DNA from: Segatella buccae ATCC 33574
GTDB taxonomy: Bacteria; Bacteroidota; Bacteroidia; Bacteroidales; Bacteroidaceae
Assembly (NCBI RefSeq): GCF_000184945.1
Contig: NZ_GL586311.1
Span: 856,087-920,086, forward strand
Reading direction: 5' to 3'
Length of the DNA stretch: 64,000 nt
Shown: positions 43,012-52,551 of the stretch, one piece after another
Layout of the letters: every line of letters starts with the position of its first letter
Numbering within the stretch: position 1 is the first letter of the stretch
Position numbers and translations under genes: made by a program
Notes under the pieces: generated by a model
The model's database searches: none
What the model saw: only the letters and a program-made list of their open reading frames with translations
What the model was told of the DNA's origin: nothing

Positions 43012-43327
43012 TCTTAGTTGTTGATTTATAGAGTTGTTGGTAATCTGGAGGTTTTAAGAAATGTTTGATGTTATGTATATGGAGGGTATAGAATACTATT
43101 AGATGATGCTATAACCCTTTTATGCTTTTTATGATCGTAAAAAGCATAAGATAAGCGATCTTCATCGCATTGAAACAAAGGTACAAATATTTTTTAGGAT
43201 TCGATAAACTTTTAAAAAAAAATCTTGTAAGTAGGGATGCTTTTAGTTGTAAAGAAAGGATGACCACCGGTTATTTCCGGCAGTCATCCTTCCAAAAAGA
43301 AAACTTATATTTCATCGGGTATCAAAC
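43012..43327 (-). promoter_or_regulatory. GH97 leader and promoter region with two stem-loops
   Basis: A -7 box TACCTTTG (minus strand, 43176-43183) gives a leader of about 160 bases. Within it ATGCTTTTTA (43122-43131) pairs with TAAAAAGCAT (43138-43147), 10 bases around a 6-base loop, a possible attenuator. Upstream, AAGGATGAC (43256-43264) pairs with GTCATCCTT (43283-43291), a likely terminator for susD. Confidence 0.6.
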
Positions 43328-44926
43328 CTAATTGGTTATTAATGGATAGCCCCGATCAGAAATGTTATCTGGGTTCTGCTTTAATAAAGGATTAGAATCA
43401 AGATCTCCTTGAGGAATTTTCCACAGAAACTCTTTCTTGGGAACGAAATTCGCATGACGGAAATAGTACATATTTTCTTTTACACCTTTTTCAAGGAACT
43501 CATAAATGTTTTTCCCAAGACGATTGGTGCGTAACTCATCGAAATATAGTTTTGCTTCACCGATAAATTCCCATCCGCGCTCTTGAAATATGGCATTATC
43601 CACATTTTGTTTTCCAGAAATCGTAAGAGCGGAAAGTCCGGCGCGCGAATGCACTATATTCAGATATTTAAGTGCTTCTGAAGTTTGCCCCATCTCATTG
43701 AGAGCTTCTGCATAGTTCAGCAAGACTTCCGAATAACGTAATAACATCCAATTATTGGCTGATTTCAAGGCAATGGCACTTTCTGCCGAGAAATCATAAT
43801 ATTTTCCATTACCTGGTGTACAACATTGCCAGCCTTTACTTCCGGGATAATGCCCTTTGTCAGTTGGAACGAATTCCATATTGTAGAGCGTGCTACTTTT
43901 CTTTGCCGTACCTTTCACAACAAAAACCTGTTTCCGAATATCATTATCGGCATAGCTCTCATAAGCATAAATGGAAGGGCCGATGCGAAGATAGAAATAA
44001 CTCCCCCCTACTGAATTGTAATAAGAATCGCCAAATGTGCCGAACATTTGGTGTAATTGATTATGTTGTCCCGAGAGACGAGTATATGCCAATTCAAAGA
44101 TAGACTCATCATTATATTTAGATTTTTCTCCCGCAAACATATACCAAAGACTCTTATAGTCGGACAGTAGATGGAACTTGCCAGACCCTATTACTTTTTT
44201 ATTGTATTCCGCACTCTTGGTATAGAATTCCACATTGTTTTCCATTGAGGCACGCCAAAGATAGAGAGAGCCCAATAGGGTTTGTGCAGCTTCTTTGGTT
44301 GGACGAAAAGCATCGTAGGCTGTCATGCCTTTTGCCGGTAGATTGATTTCACAATATTCTAGATCTGCAATAATATAATCCCACGTTTCAGAAACGGAAC
44401 TACGGCCTAATCCTAAGTCTTTCATAGAATTGGTCATGTGTCGAGGTATTGGAACTCCTCCAAAAAGCCTTACCAAATAATAGTAGCAATAGGCGCGCAT
44501 GAAGCGAGCTTGGGCAAATACCTGTTTCTTTTTACTTTCATCAATGGTAATCCTGGCTCCACGCTCCAATATAGTGTTGGCCCTATTTATTGTAATGTAA
44601 CAACGATTCCACATATTGCTGAAAGTTCCAGTGCTATTGGCACTATTCACATTATACCAATCATTAATGTTCTGGTTGTTATCTTTAGGGCCACGCGATG
44701 GTTGTGCAAATTCTGTGCAACCTTCCAAACGCATGATATTTTGCCAATTTCCGGCAACATTGCGGAATGCGCTATATTCGGTCATTAACGCCTCGTCAAG
44801 TTGTTTTTCATTCTGGTAGAATGTGTCAGGTGAGACAAATGTGTATGGAGTTTCTGCAAGATCGGTACAACTATTTAGCATAGCCAATCCTAAGACACTC
44901 ACAATAAAATATGAATGGATTTTCAT
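43328..44926 (-). CDS. SusD/RagB-type outer-membrane glycan-binding lipoprotein
   Basis: 532 residues. Lipoprotein signal ends AMLNSC (Cys at about 20). RagB/SusD pattern: TPYTFVSPDTFYQNEKQLDEAL, WNRCYITINRANTILER, ARFMRAYCYYYLVRLFGGVPIP and LLRYSEVLLNYAEALNEMG, with the family's C-terminal QERGWEFIGEAKLYFDELR. It caps the SusC transporter and binds the glycan. 21 bases after susC, same transcript. Markedly AT-rich compared with flanking genes. Substrate unknown. Confidence 0.95.
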   Translation of the reverse strand: MKIHSYFIVSVLGLAMLNSCTDLAETPYTFVSPDTFYQNEKQLDEALMTEYSAFRNVAGNWQNIMRLEGCTEFAQPSRGPKDNNQNINDWYNVNSANSTGTFSNMWNRCYITINRANTILERGARITIDESKKKQVFAQARFMRAYCYYYLVRLFGGVPIPRHMTNSMKDLGLGRSSVSETWDYIIADLEYCEINLPAKGMTAYDAFRPTKEAAQTLLGSLYLWRASMENNVEFYTKSAEYNKKVIGSGKFHLLSDYKSLWYMFAGEKSKYNDESIFELAYTRLSGQHNQLHQMFGTFGDSYYNSVGGSYFYLRIGPSIYAYESYADNDIRKQVFVVKGTAKKSSTLYNMEFVPTDKGHYPGSKGWQCCTPGNGKYYDFSAESAIALKSANNWMLLRYSEVLLNYAEALNEMGQTSEALKYLNIVHSRAGLSALTISGKQNVDNAIFQERGWEFIGEAKLYFDELRTNRLGKNIYEFLEKGVKENMYYFRHANFVPKKEFLWKIPQGDLDSNPLLKQNPDNISDRGYPLITN

Positions 44927-44947
44927 AATTGTCCTTTATTTAAAACA

Positions 44948-47900
44948 TTAGAATTTGATATTAATTCCCAAAGTGACAGATTTCGCCCACGGATTAGAAA
45001 TATCACCATTGACAGGATTGTAGCCTCGATGATTGGCAATAGTCACGAAGTTCTGAAAATTAAGACTGACAGATAGGCTGCGAATTGTCTTCACATGGAT
45101 CAATGATGTCAAATTATAAGCTAATTGGATATTCTTTAGTATAAAATAGTTCCAATCACCGTTAGTTCGGTCGGAGAGAAATGTGTTATGTGCTCCGGCA
45201 GTAGGGAAATTTCCGTTAGGATTAGTCTCAGACCACATACGATCGTATGCATACTGGGTAGGGATATAAGTCAGATTAGAAACTTGATTCTCTCCATAAA
45301 GCAAGTAACTGCTTAAGTTGCTGTATCCTATGGCCCACGCACTGCCCTTTGTCGAACTGTTTTCCGAACCAGCTATGGAGGCATATTTCAAGCCACCTTG
45401 GGCGTATACAGCCAACGAAAATTGCTTATAGGAAATATTTAAGTTTAATCCATAGAAATATTTAGGCTGAATAGAGCCGATACAAATATAATCATCGGCA
45501 GACAGGGTGCCGTCCTCATTTGTATCTTGATACATTTCGTCACCTAATTTTGCAGTGGAAGCTACTGAAGGAACAGATTTCTTATAGGCCTCAAGTTGCT
45601 CTTGTGTGCGAATAATCCCTAAAGAATGGTAAGCATAAATAGCATCTACTGCCTGACCAACAATGAGTCGACGACTTAATCCCATAGATTGGTCTTGGAT
45701 TACTACTTTGTTTACACCTCCATAAAGTTCTTTGATTCTGTTTTTATTATATGTGGCATTGATGGAGGCATCGATACTCCATTCCTTGTCTTTATAAATG
45801 TTCGCGCCGATTGTTAGTTCCCATCCATTATTCTGCACTTGGCCTATGTTACTTAATATTGTTGAATAACCAGAAGTGGAAGGAATAGGGACATTGTAAA
45901 GTAAGTCTCGTGTGTTGCGAGTATAATAATCGAAATTGATGTTTATTCGGTTATATAAGCCTATGTCTGCCCCAAAATTCCACTGGCTTGTACGCTCCCA
46001 TTTTAAGTCGTTGTTACCAATACTTTCATAGAAGCCAATCAAATAGTCGGTTCCGTCTGTGTAACCGTTGCTTGTGTCAGAAGTCAAGCGTGGCAACGAC
46101 CTGTAGTTTCCAATCTCTTGATTTCCGGTTACACCAAAACTGGTACGTACTTTCAAGTCGCTGATAATGGAATTACCGGTGAGAAATTTCTCTTGTGAAA
46201 TGCGCCAACCTAATCCTAATGACGGGAAATACCCCCACTTGTTGTTCATCCCGAAACGTGAACTGCCATCTAAACGGCTTGTCGCGGTAAGCAGATACTT
46301 ATCATTATAAGCATAGGTGACGCGTCCTGTAAATGAGATTAATTTGTTTGCATATTTATTAGAATTATAGGCGACAGTTGACCGGTCTGCCAAATTCATA
46401 TCCCATGCTCCGGTCTGATCCATTTCAAATCCACTACCATTAATGCCAAGATTCTCATAAAGGAAATCTTGCCATGAATAGACACCTGTCACGGTAAAGC
46501 GGTGAACATCCCATTGGTTGGCATAGGTAAGGACGTTCTCCATTACCTTGCTTCGATTGCGGAACCAATTATGTCCTCCACTTCCCTTGCCGGTTCTGGA
46601 ATTAGAAACTGTTTGCGAAGTGTAAAAGTCATATCCTTTGTGGTTTCGGATGTCTTGCCCTATGCTCAAGCGATAAGTAAGATGCTTTAGTAGTTTCATT
46701 TCTGTGAAACAATTCAAGATAATACGATTTGTCTTGATGCGGTGAGTTTCATTATGAAAATCTTTCAAAGGATTCCAAGCATCGGTGACATAAGGATTGT
46801 CTGGCACGACATAGTTTCCGTTTTCATCTGTAGGAGAATCCGTGGCCCATCCATAGCGTGGCACATTGCCTAAAGCGTTATCTTGATTGTTGCGGGTGGC
46901 ATACGTGTATTGTACATTTGCTCCTAAAATTAACCAGCTGTTAAACTTATGACTCACGTTTGTGTGAAAAGAGAATTTCTCATAATTTTGAGTAGGTATC
47001 AGTCCGTCTTGCTTATAATATCCACCACTCGTCATATATTGTGTGCTGCCAGATTGACCATTGAAATTTAGATTATAGTCTTGCACTATGGCAGAACTTT
47101 TTAAAATCTCGTCTTCCCAATTAGTGGCAGCTTTCTCATTACCTTTGAAGATAGGTTCTCCTCCTTGATTTATATAAGCGGCATTTTCAAAATTAATAAA
47201 GTCTTTCCCGGTTATCAAATTCATCTTACGCCCGGGGAATTGTACACCAAAAGAAGAACTGATATTTAGGTTTTTCATTCCTTCATGTCCTTTTTTAGTT
47301 GTAATCATCACAACCCCATTTGCCCCACGACTTCCATAAATGGCTGTAGCAGAAGCATCTTTTAGAATTTCCATTGATTCGATATCGGAAGGATTGAGAT
47401 CACTGATATCAGCATCCATCAAAGGAAAGCCGTCGACTACATATAACGGCTCATTACTTGCACTGATAGAACCGGAACCACGCACACGAATAGAGGGTGA
47501 AGCCCCAGGTTGGTTGTTGTTGAAAACAGCTACACCAGCAGCTTTCCCTTGCAAGGTCTCCAATGCGTTGCCCGTAATACTGGAAGTAATAGCAGAAGGT
47601 TTAATTTGGACAGTTGTTCCTGTCAAATCAGATTTTTTCATAGTTCCATACCCCACTACGACAACCTCATCGAGTGCTTTATCGTCTTCTTTCAGGATGA
47701 TGCTCAACGATGAGGAGTTGCCTACTTTCACGGTGCGTGTGCCGAACCCCACGTATGTGATTTCGAGTTGGTCTCCGGGTGATACGTTGAGTTCGAAACT
47801 ACCGTCAAGATCGGATATGGTGCCACTGCCCTCACGGTCTTTCACTCGGATGGATGCACCGATAATCGGCTCTCCTTCCATGTCTTTCACAATGCCTTTC

Positions 47901-48235
47901 ACGCTGCGCTTGTTGCCATCTTGCTGTGAGCGTGTGTGGTTGGAAGGGGAATTTTTCTTGGAGATAATCACTGTTTTGCCTTTCATGGTGTAACTCACGC
48001 CTTGTTCGCGGAGGAGTTGCGCAAGGGCCTCTTCGCAGTTGTCGGCCTTTACGCTGACTCGCTTGTTGGTGTTCAGGTCGTTGACCTCATAGACGAACGA
48101 ATATCCGCAATTCTGTTGTAATTGCGCCAATGCCTGTTTCACGGTGACATTGGTCATGTTCACACTTTGTGCTGCCATTCCTATGCAGAAGCATAGAAGT
48201 ATGATTGACAGTAGTACTTGCTTCTTTTGTTTCAT
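44948..48235 (-). CDS. SusC/RagA-type TonB-dependent transporter with STN domain
   Basis: 1095 residues from ATG 48235 (MKQKKQVLLSIILLCF, signal peptide). Order: STN domain (VNMTNVTVKQALAQLQQNCGY, about 25-85), carboxypeptidase-D-like domain (VKGIVKDMEGEPIIGASIRV, from about 112), SusC plug (LDEVVVVGYGTMKKSDLTG and ASATAIYGSRGANGVVMI), then the barrel ending SVTLGINIKF. The STN domain signals to FecR/ECF regulators, which lie directly upstream. Base composition changes at about 47.65 kb: the first ~190 codons are GC-rich, the rest AT-rich, suggesting a chimeric gene. Confidence 0.95.
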   Translation of the reverse strand: MKQKKQVLLSIILLCFCIGMAAQSVNMTNVTVKQALAQLQQNCGYSFVYEVNDLNTNKRVSVKADNCEEALAQLLREQGVSYTMKGKTVIISKKNSPSNHTRSQQDGNKRSVKGIVKDMEGEPIIGASIRVKDREGSGTISDLDGSFELNVSPGDQLEITYVGFGTRTVKVGNSSSLSIILKEDDKALDEVVVVGYGTMKKSDLTGTTVQIKPSAITSSITGNALETLQGKAAGVAVFNNNQPGASPSIRVRGSGSISASNEPLYVVDGFPLMDADISDLNPSDIESMEILKDASATAIYGSRGANGVVMITTKKGHEGMKNLNISSSFGVQFPGRKMNLITGKDFINFENAAYINQGGEPIFKGNEKAATNWEDEILKSSAIVQDYNLNFNGQSGSTQYMTSGGYYKQDGLIPTQNYEKFSFHTNVSHKFNSWLILGANVQYTYATRNNQDNALGNVPRYGWATDSPTDENGNYVVPDNPYVTDAWNPLKDFHNETHRIKTNRIILNCFTEMKLLKHLTYRLSIGQDIRNHKGYDFYTSQTVSNSRTGKGSGGHNWFRNRSKVMENVLTYANQWDVHRFTVTGVYSWQDFLYENLGINGSGFEMDQTGAWDMNLADRSTVAYNSNKYANKLISFTGRVTYAYNDKYLLTATSRLDGSSRFGMNNKWGYFPSLGLGWRISQEKFLTGNSIISDLKVRTSFGVTGNQEIGNYRSLPRLTSDTSNGYTDGTDYLIGFYESIGNNDLKWERTSQWNFGADIGLYNRININFDYYTRNTRDLLYNVPIPSTSGYSTILSNIGQVQNNGWELTIGANIYKDKEWSIDASINATYNKNRIKELYGGVNKVVIQDQSMGLSRRLIVGQAVDAIYAYHSLGIIRTQEQLEAYKKSVPSVASTAKLGDEMYQDTNEDGTLSADDYICIGSIQPKYFYGLNLNISYKQFSLAVYAQGGLKYASIAGSENSSTKGSAWAIGYSNLSSYLLYGENQVSNLTYIPTQYAYDRMWSETNPNGNFPTAGAHNTFLSDRTNGDWNYFILKNIQLAYNLTSLIHVKTIRSLSVSLNFQNFVTIANHRGYNPVNGDISNPWAKSVTLGINIKF

Positions 48236-48391
48236 GATATTAAAGCAGTAAATGAATGGGATGGATGAAGTGATGGAAAAACTTTTCACGGAGTGTCTTG
48301 CCGGTCAAAGTGGTTCGGCAGACGAACCTCCCGAGATGCCGGCTATATGGCACCGGGAAGCTACTGTCTAACAGCTCTTATTTCTATCATA

Positions 48392-48440
48392 CGTCTTAAA
48401 GGTTTGATGGTCAGGTAATAAATTATCTGCCTTTAAGACG
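48392..48440. promoter_or_regulatory. 11-base perfect inverted repeat upstream of susC
   Basis: CGTCTTAAAGG (48392-48402) and CCTTTAAGACG (48430-48440) around a 27-base AT-rich centre, 157-205 bases ahead of susC and just after fecR. It may terminate fecR, or be part of the ECF-dependent control region of susC. No standard TAnnTTTG box was found in this gap, which fits an ECF promoter. Confidence 0.5.
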
Positions 48441-48481
48441 ATTCGCACGGTGGGGCAGGGTAGTGTGAAATCCATGTTTTT

Positions 48482-49483
48482 TCAATAGATGACGATTTCC
48501 CTACCTTTTATCTTATAGGATATCTTGCCCGTGGCCGACAAAGCATCCATCACTTCGCGCACAGACTGGCTGTCGCGGTAGAAGTCACCGTAGAAGTGGA
48601 GGTTGCGCTTGGTGTCGTCTGCAAATGTGATAGTCACATGATAGCTTCTCTCCAGCGTCAGGGCAATGACACCCAGCGACTGCCCTGTGAACGACAAAAC
48701 GCCATCGGTCCATGTGTGCCGTATTGCCGGGTCGACATTGCTCACGGTGAGTTTGCCCAACCGCTTGTCGAGTGCAGCACGCTGGTGGGGGATAAGTGTC
48801 ACGCCCTGCCTTTGTCCGGGGAAGTCGGTTATGTTCACCTTACCTTCATCAAGCACCACTTCGGCAAAACCATCCGTCGGATAATCCCGATAGTTGAATT
48901 TGGTGCCGAGCACTTTCACCCTCATGCTGCCCGAGGTCACCGTGAAAGGTTTGCGGGAATCTTTTGCCACAGTGAAATAGCCCTCTCCCGTGATGCTCAC
49001 CGTTCGGTCCTTGATACCGAAGCCTTGTGAATAGGACAGCTTTGAGCCGGCATTCAGCACGACAGATGTGCCGTCGGGCAACGTCACGCTTGTGTTGGAG
49101 CCTTCGGGAGTGGTGATGAATATGTCGGAAAAGTCTGTGGCCAGGTCTTTTTGCCCCTTCTGATAGGAGACATAGGCGGCAGTAAACAGCACCAGCAGCG
49201 AGGCGGCTATGCCCGCCACCCATTTGTAGAGGTGTGGCCGACGGTTGCTGCTTGTGTCTTGATCGGCCACCCGTCCGGCAAACTTGTCGTATGCCTTGCG
49301 CCAATCATAGCCGTCCAGTTGTCCGCGTGTGACGGCCGAAGCCCACAGTTCTTCCCATTCGCGGAGTCTTTTCCGGTTTTCCTCCGATTCGTTGCACCAG
49401 TGCAGGAGTTGTTTTTTCCCCTCCTCGTCCAGTTCGCCGTCCAGATAGTCTACGATCAGTTCTTCTATATCTTTATGTTCCAT
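48482..49483 (-). CDS. FecR-family anti-sigma factor
   Basis: 333 residues. Cytoplasmic N-terminus (EELIVDYLDGELDEEGKKQLL), one transmembrane helix at about 88-105 (WVAGIAASLLVLFTAAYVS), then the periplasmic FecR domain (TPEGSNTSVTLPDGTSVVLNAGSKLSY, GEGYFTVAKDSRKPFTV) and a C-terminal DUF4974-like part. It holds the ECF sigma factor inactive until the STN domain of loaded SusC contacts it. 67 bases after the sigma gene. Confidence 0.94.
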   Translation of the reverse strand: MEHKDIEELIVDYLDGELDEEGKKQLLHWCNESEENRKRLREWEELWASAVTRGQLDGYDWRKAYDKFAGRVADQDTSSNRRPHLYKWVAGIAASLLVLFTAAYVSYQKGQKDLATDFSDIFITTPEGSNTSVTLPDGTSVVLNAGSKLSYSQGFGIKDRTVSITGEGYFTVAKDSRKPFTVTSGSMRVKVLGTKFNYRDYPTDGFAEVVLDEGKVNITDFPGQRQGVTLIPHQRAALDKRLGKLTVSNVDPAIRHTWTDGVLSFTGQSLGVIALTLERSYHVTITFADDTKRNLHFYGDFYRDSQSVREVMDALSATGKISYKIKGREIVIY

Positions 49484-49550
49484 TATTGTTGCTTGTTTAT
49501 GGGTTAGACGATTTTACGCTCCTGCCGGGATAGTGACATGCAGGATGTTT

Positions 49551-50231
49551 TTAGTTAATTAACAGGCTCAGTAGCCCGATGACCACTGCCGGGAGATGGT
49601 CTTTCAGCCGCTCGCGTAAGGTTTTGATAGCATTCTTGAGGTGGTATTTCACGGTGTTGACCGAAATGCTGAGTTCCTCGGCAATCTCCCGGCTTTTCTT
49701 GTTTTCAAACCTGCTCAGCCGAAAAACCTCCCGGCACTCTTCCGGCAGGTTGTCTACAACCGTCATGATTTCATTTTCCAGTTCTCGGGAAAGCAAGTCG
49801 CCCAGTGGGTTGCCGTCGGTGACCCGCTGGTTGCCGTATGCCGCTTCGGCCTCGGGAGTGACCGATAGGGGCTGTTCGGTCTTGTTGTGTTTCGATTTGA
49901 TATGGTCCAGACACTTGTTTCTTACGCTCCTCGCCAGATAGCTGCGCAGGGAACTCCTGATGATGAGATGTTCTCTCGCCTCCCAAAGATGGAAGATGAC
50001 ATCTCCCACGATGCCCTCTGCCGTAAACCTGTCATGCACATAGAGGTCGGCGATGTGACACAACACGGCATAGTGTTGCTTGAAAAGCAGTCGGTAAGCT
50101 TCCTCGTCGCCGCTTCTTAGTCGGCTCTCAATAGATTGCTGTTCCGGTTTTTCTTTCTCATCGTCGTCTCCGGTTGAGCGTGTAAACTTATCGGATGATT
50201 GCTTCTGTAGATTGATTTTTCGGATAACCAT
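49551..50231 (-). CDS. ECF sigma factor of the FecI/PUL type
   Basis: 226 residues from ATG 50231; a longer frame would start upstream of the -7 box. Region 2 (EEAYRLLFKQHYAVLCHIADLYVHD, VGDVIFHLWEAREHL, SYLARSVRNKCLDHIKS) and region 4 (LPEECREVFRLSRFENKKSREIAEELSISVNTVKYHLKNAI) are complete, and it ends in a short hydrophobic tail typical of Bacteroidetes ECF factors. It should direct transcription of susC-susD. Confidence 0.95.
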   Translation of the reverse strand: MVIRKINLQKQSSDKFTRSTGDDDEKEKPEQQSIESRLRSGDEEAYRLLFKQHYAVLCHIADLYVHDRFTAEGIVGDVIFHLWEAREHLIIRSSLRSYLARSVRNKCLDHIKSKHNKTEQPLSVTPEAEAAYGNQRVTDGNPLGDLLSRELENEIMTVVDNLPEECREVFRLSRFENKKSREIAEELSISVNTVKYHLKNAIKTLRERLKDHLPAVVIGLLSLLIN

Positions 50232-50256
50232 GATATCAGTTAAAATAGCGGTGGGA

Positions 50257-50264
50257 CAAAGATA
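50257..50264 (-). promoter_or_regulatory. -7 box of the ECF-fecR unit
   Basis: TATCTTTG on the minus strand, 25 bases before the ATG, so the sigma gene itself is read by the housekeeping sigma factor; no clear -33. Confidence 0.55.
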
Positions 50265-50404
50265 GCTCAAATTTCTCTAAATCGGACATGCTCATCCCAT
50301 AAAACTTTCTGTAGATTTCTGTCCATTTAACGGCTGTCGCCGCTTTGTCTCGGTGCAGGAAGAGATTTCTTTCTTTTATGGAAGAGTAATACGGGAATTA
50401 TTCG

Positions 50405-50412
50405 TACTTTTG
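50405..50412 (+). promoter_or_regulatory. -7 box of the LTA-synthase-like gene
   Basis: TACTTTTG, 23 bases before the ATG at 50436; no clear -33 element. Confidence 0.5.
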
Positions 50413-50435
50413 CGTGTCAAGTAAAAATTAAACAA

Positions 50436-52520
50436 ATGGAAATCAAATTCTTTCAAGGAAATGATGTGCAGTATCGGAATCCCGGGTTTCTTATGATGTG
50501 CAAGTTCCTGAAATTGTATGTTATCATCGGCTTCTTGCTCCGCATGGTTCTCATGCTGTCGACACCTTCCGACGGGGGACTCACCTTCCGGGAAGTGATT
50601 CGGTGTTTGGGCATCGGCGTTTTTTCCGATTTCGGCATGGGCGTTTTGCTCACCATTCCTATCGCCATCCTCTATCTCGGACTGAACGAATGGAAGTATG
50701 GCCGGAAAACGGGCCTTGCCATCGAGGCCCTGCTGATAGCGGCCTTTCTCTACTCACTTTGGCCGCAATCCCTGTTCCACCAGTATGGCGGTGGTGCACC
50801 GAAGATAGGACAGCTCTTTTTAGGATGGAAGCTGCTGAGTTTCTCCCTCCGTTATTTTCTCCCGCGAATACGCATGGCGTGGCGGCGTGCATCGCTTTAC
50901 TTTGCGTGGGCTGTCTATGTGTTTTTGCTGTTGGTGGTCTCTGCCGGCGAGTATCTGTTCTGGCAGGAGTTCGGAGTCAGATTCAATTTCATCGCCGTGG
51001 ATTATCTGGTCTACACTCATGAGGTCATCGGCAACATCATGGAGTCCTACGCCATTGTGCCACTGTGCCTTGTGCTCCTGCTCCTTTCGGTGGGCATCAT
51101 TTGCCGGCAGTCAAGAAAGGAGCGGTTCAAGTTGGACAGGCTTTACGGCCCCGGACTGCTCGCCGTCCACTTGGGCATCTATCTGGTGGCCTGTGCCATC
51201 GGTTACGGGATGACGGTGTTCACCCACTCGCTGTCGAGCCGGAATCAGTATGTCACCCAACTGGAGCAAAACGGGGCCTGCGATTTCGTGATAGCGTTCC
51301 GAAGCAACCGTTTGGAGTATGACCGGTTCTACACGATGCTCCCTGCGCAAAAGTGCAAAGCCTTGTATCGCCGGTTGGCCGGACTGGATGGGAAAGGCGG
51401 AAAAGTCATCGGTGATTCGCTTCAGCCCCAACGCTGCAACATCGTGCTCATCACGGTGGAGAGCCTGAGTGCCGACTTCCTGTCGAGATATGGCAACACG
51501 GAACATCTCACGCCCCACCTCGACCGACTGATGGAGGAGAGCCTTGTCTTCGACCGGCTCTATGCCAACGGCAATCGCACAGTGCGTGGTCTTGAGGCCC
51601 TTTCGCTCTGTGTGCCGCCGAGTGCCGGGGAGAGCATCATCAAACAAAAGAACAATCGCATGGGCGACCTTTCTGTGGGGAGTGTGCTCAAGAAGCAGGG
51701 CTACCGGGTGCAATTCCTGTACGGAGGCGACAGCTATTTTGACAACATGGGCGATTTCTTCTCCCACAACGGCTATGAGGTCATCGACCGGTCATCGATT
51801 CGTCCGCAGGAAACCACCTTTGCCAACATCTGGGGCGTGTGCGATGAAGACATGTTCAACAAGAGTCTGAAGGTCTTTGATGCCGATGCCAAGGGTGGCA
51901 AACCTTTCTTTGCCCACATCATGACGACCAGCAACCACCGTCCCTACACCTATCCCGATGGCAGAATCAAGGTAAACGGTGACAAAAACACGCGTGAGTC
52001 AGCGGTGAAATACACCGACTATGCCATCGGTAAGTTCATCCGCGATGCCTCCCGCAAGCCTTGGTTCCACAACACGGTGTTTGTCGTCATTGCCGACCAT
52101 TGTGCTTCCAGTGCCGGAAAGACATCATTGCCTTTGGACAGATACCACATACCTTGTCTTGTCTACAGTCCCGGGCGCATAGCTCCTGAGTCGGTCGGTA
52201 AGGTGTGTTCGCAGATCGACGTGATGCCCACACTGCTCTCCCTGCTCCATCTGCAGTGCCGGGTGCACTTTGCCGGGCAGGACATTCTCTCGTCTTCATT
52301 TCATCCACGGGCTTTTATGGCCACCTATCAGGATTTGGGATATTTGGAAAACGACTGTCTCACGGTGCTTTCGCCGGTGAGGAAGATTACCCAATATGAC
52401 GTGGCTCCGGTTGCCGACGGCACCTTTGAGGAGACTTTGAGCCGCAAGCCACAGCAGGCTCTCGTCATGAAAGCCGAGGCCTATTACCAATACACCAACC
52501 TCTATTTGAGAGAGAAATGA
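50436..52520 (+). CDS. LTA synthase / sulfatase-superfamily membrane protein, second copy
   Basis: 694 residues. Five to six helices in residues 20-260, then an extracytoplasmic catalytic domain: NIVLITVESLSADFLSRYG (metal-binding Glu), ANGNRTVRGLEALSL (likely nucleophile Thr), MTTSNHRPYTYPDG and VFVVIADHCASSAG (Asp/His ligands). Same family as the protein at 17.6-19.6 kb but clearly diverged. Probable phosphoglycerol or phosphoethanolamine transferase of the envelope. Divergent from the ECF sigma gene and not obviously part of the glycan locus. Confidence 0.88.
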   Translation: MEIKFFQGNDVQYRNPGFLMMCKFLKLYVIIGFLLRMVLMLSTPSDGGLTFREVIRCLGIGVFSDFGMGVLLTIPIAILYLGLNEWKYGRKTGLAIEALLIAAFLYSLWPQSLFHQYGGGAPKIGQLFLGWKLLSFSLRYFLPRIRMAWRRASLYFAWAVYVFLLLVVSAGEYLFWQEFGVRFNFIAVDYLVYTHEVIGNIMESYAIVPLCLVLLLLSVGIICRQSRKERFKLDRLYGPGLLAVHLGIYLVACAIGYGMTVFTHSLSSRNQYVTQLEQNGACDFVIAFRSNRLEYDRFYTMLPAQKCKALYRRLAGLDGKGGKVIGDSLQPQRCNIVLITVESLSADFLSRYGNTEHLTPHLDRLMEESLVFDRLYANGNRTVRGLEALSLCVPPSAGESIIKQKNNRMGDLSVGSVLKKQGYRVQFLYGGDSYFDNMGDFFSHNGYEVIDRSSIRPQETTFANIWGVCDEDMFNKSLKVFDADAKGGKPFFAHIMTTSNHRPYTYPDGRIKVNGDKNTRESAVKYTDYAIGKFIRDASRKPWFHNTVFVVIADHCASSAGKTSLPLDRYHIPCLVYSPGRIAPESVGKVCSQIDVMPTLLSLLHLQCRVHFAGQDILSSSFHPRAFMATYQDLGYLENDCLTVLSPVRKITQYDVAPVADGTFEETLSRKPQQALVMKAEAYYQYTNLYLREK

Positions 52521-52551
52521 CGGGGCGGATGGGCGACGGTGGGGCAGACCG

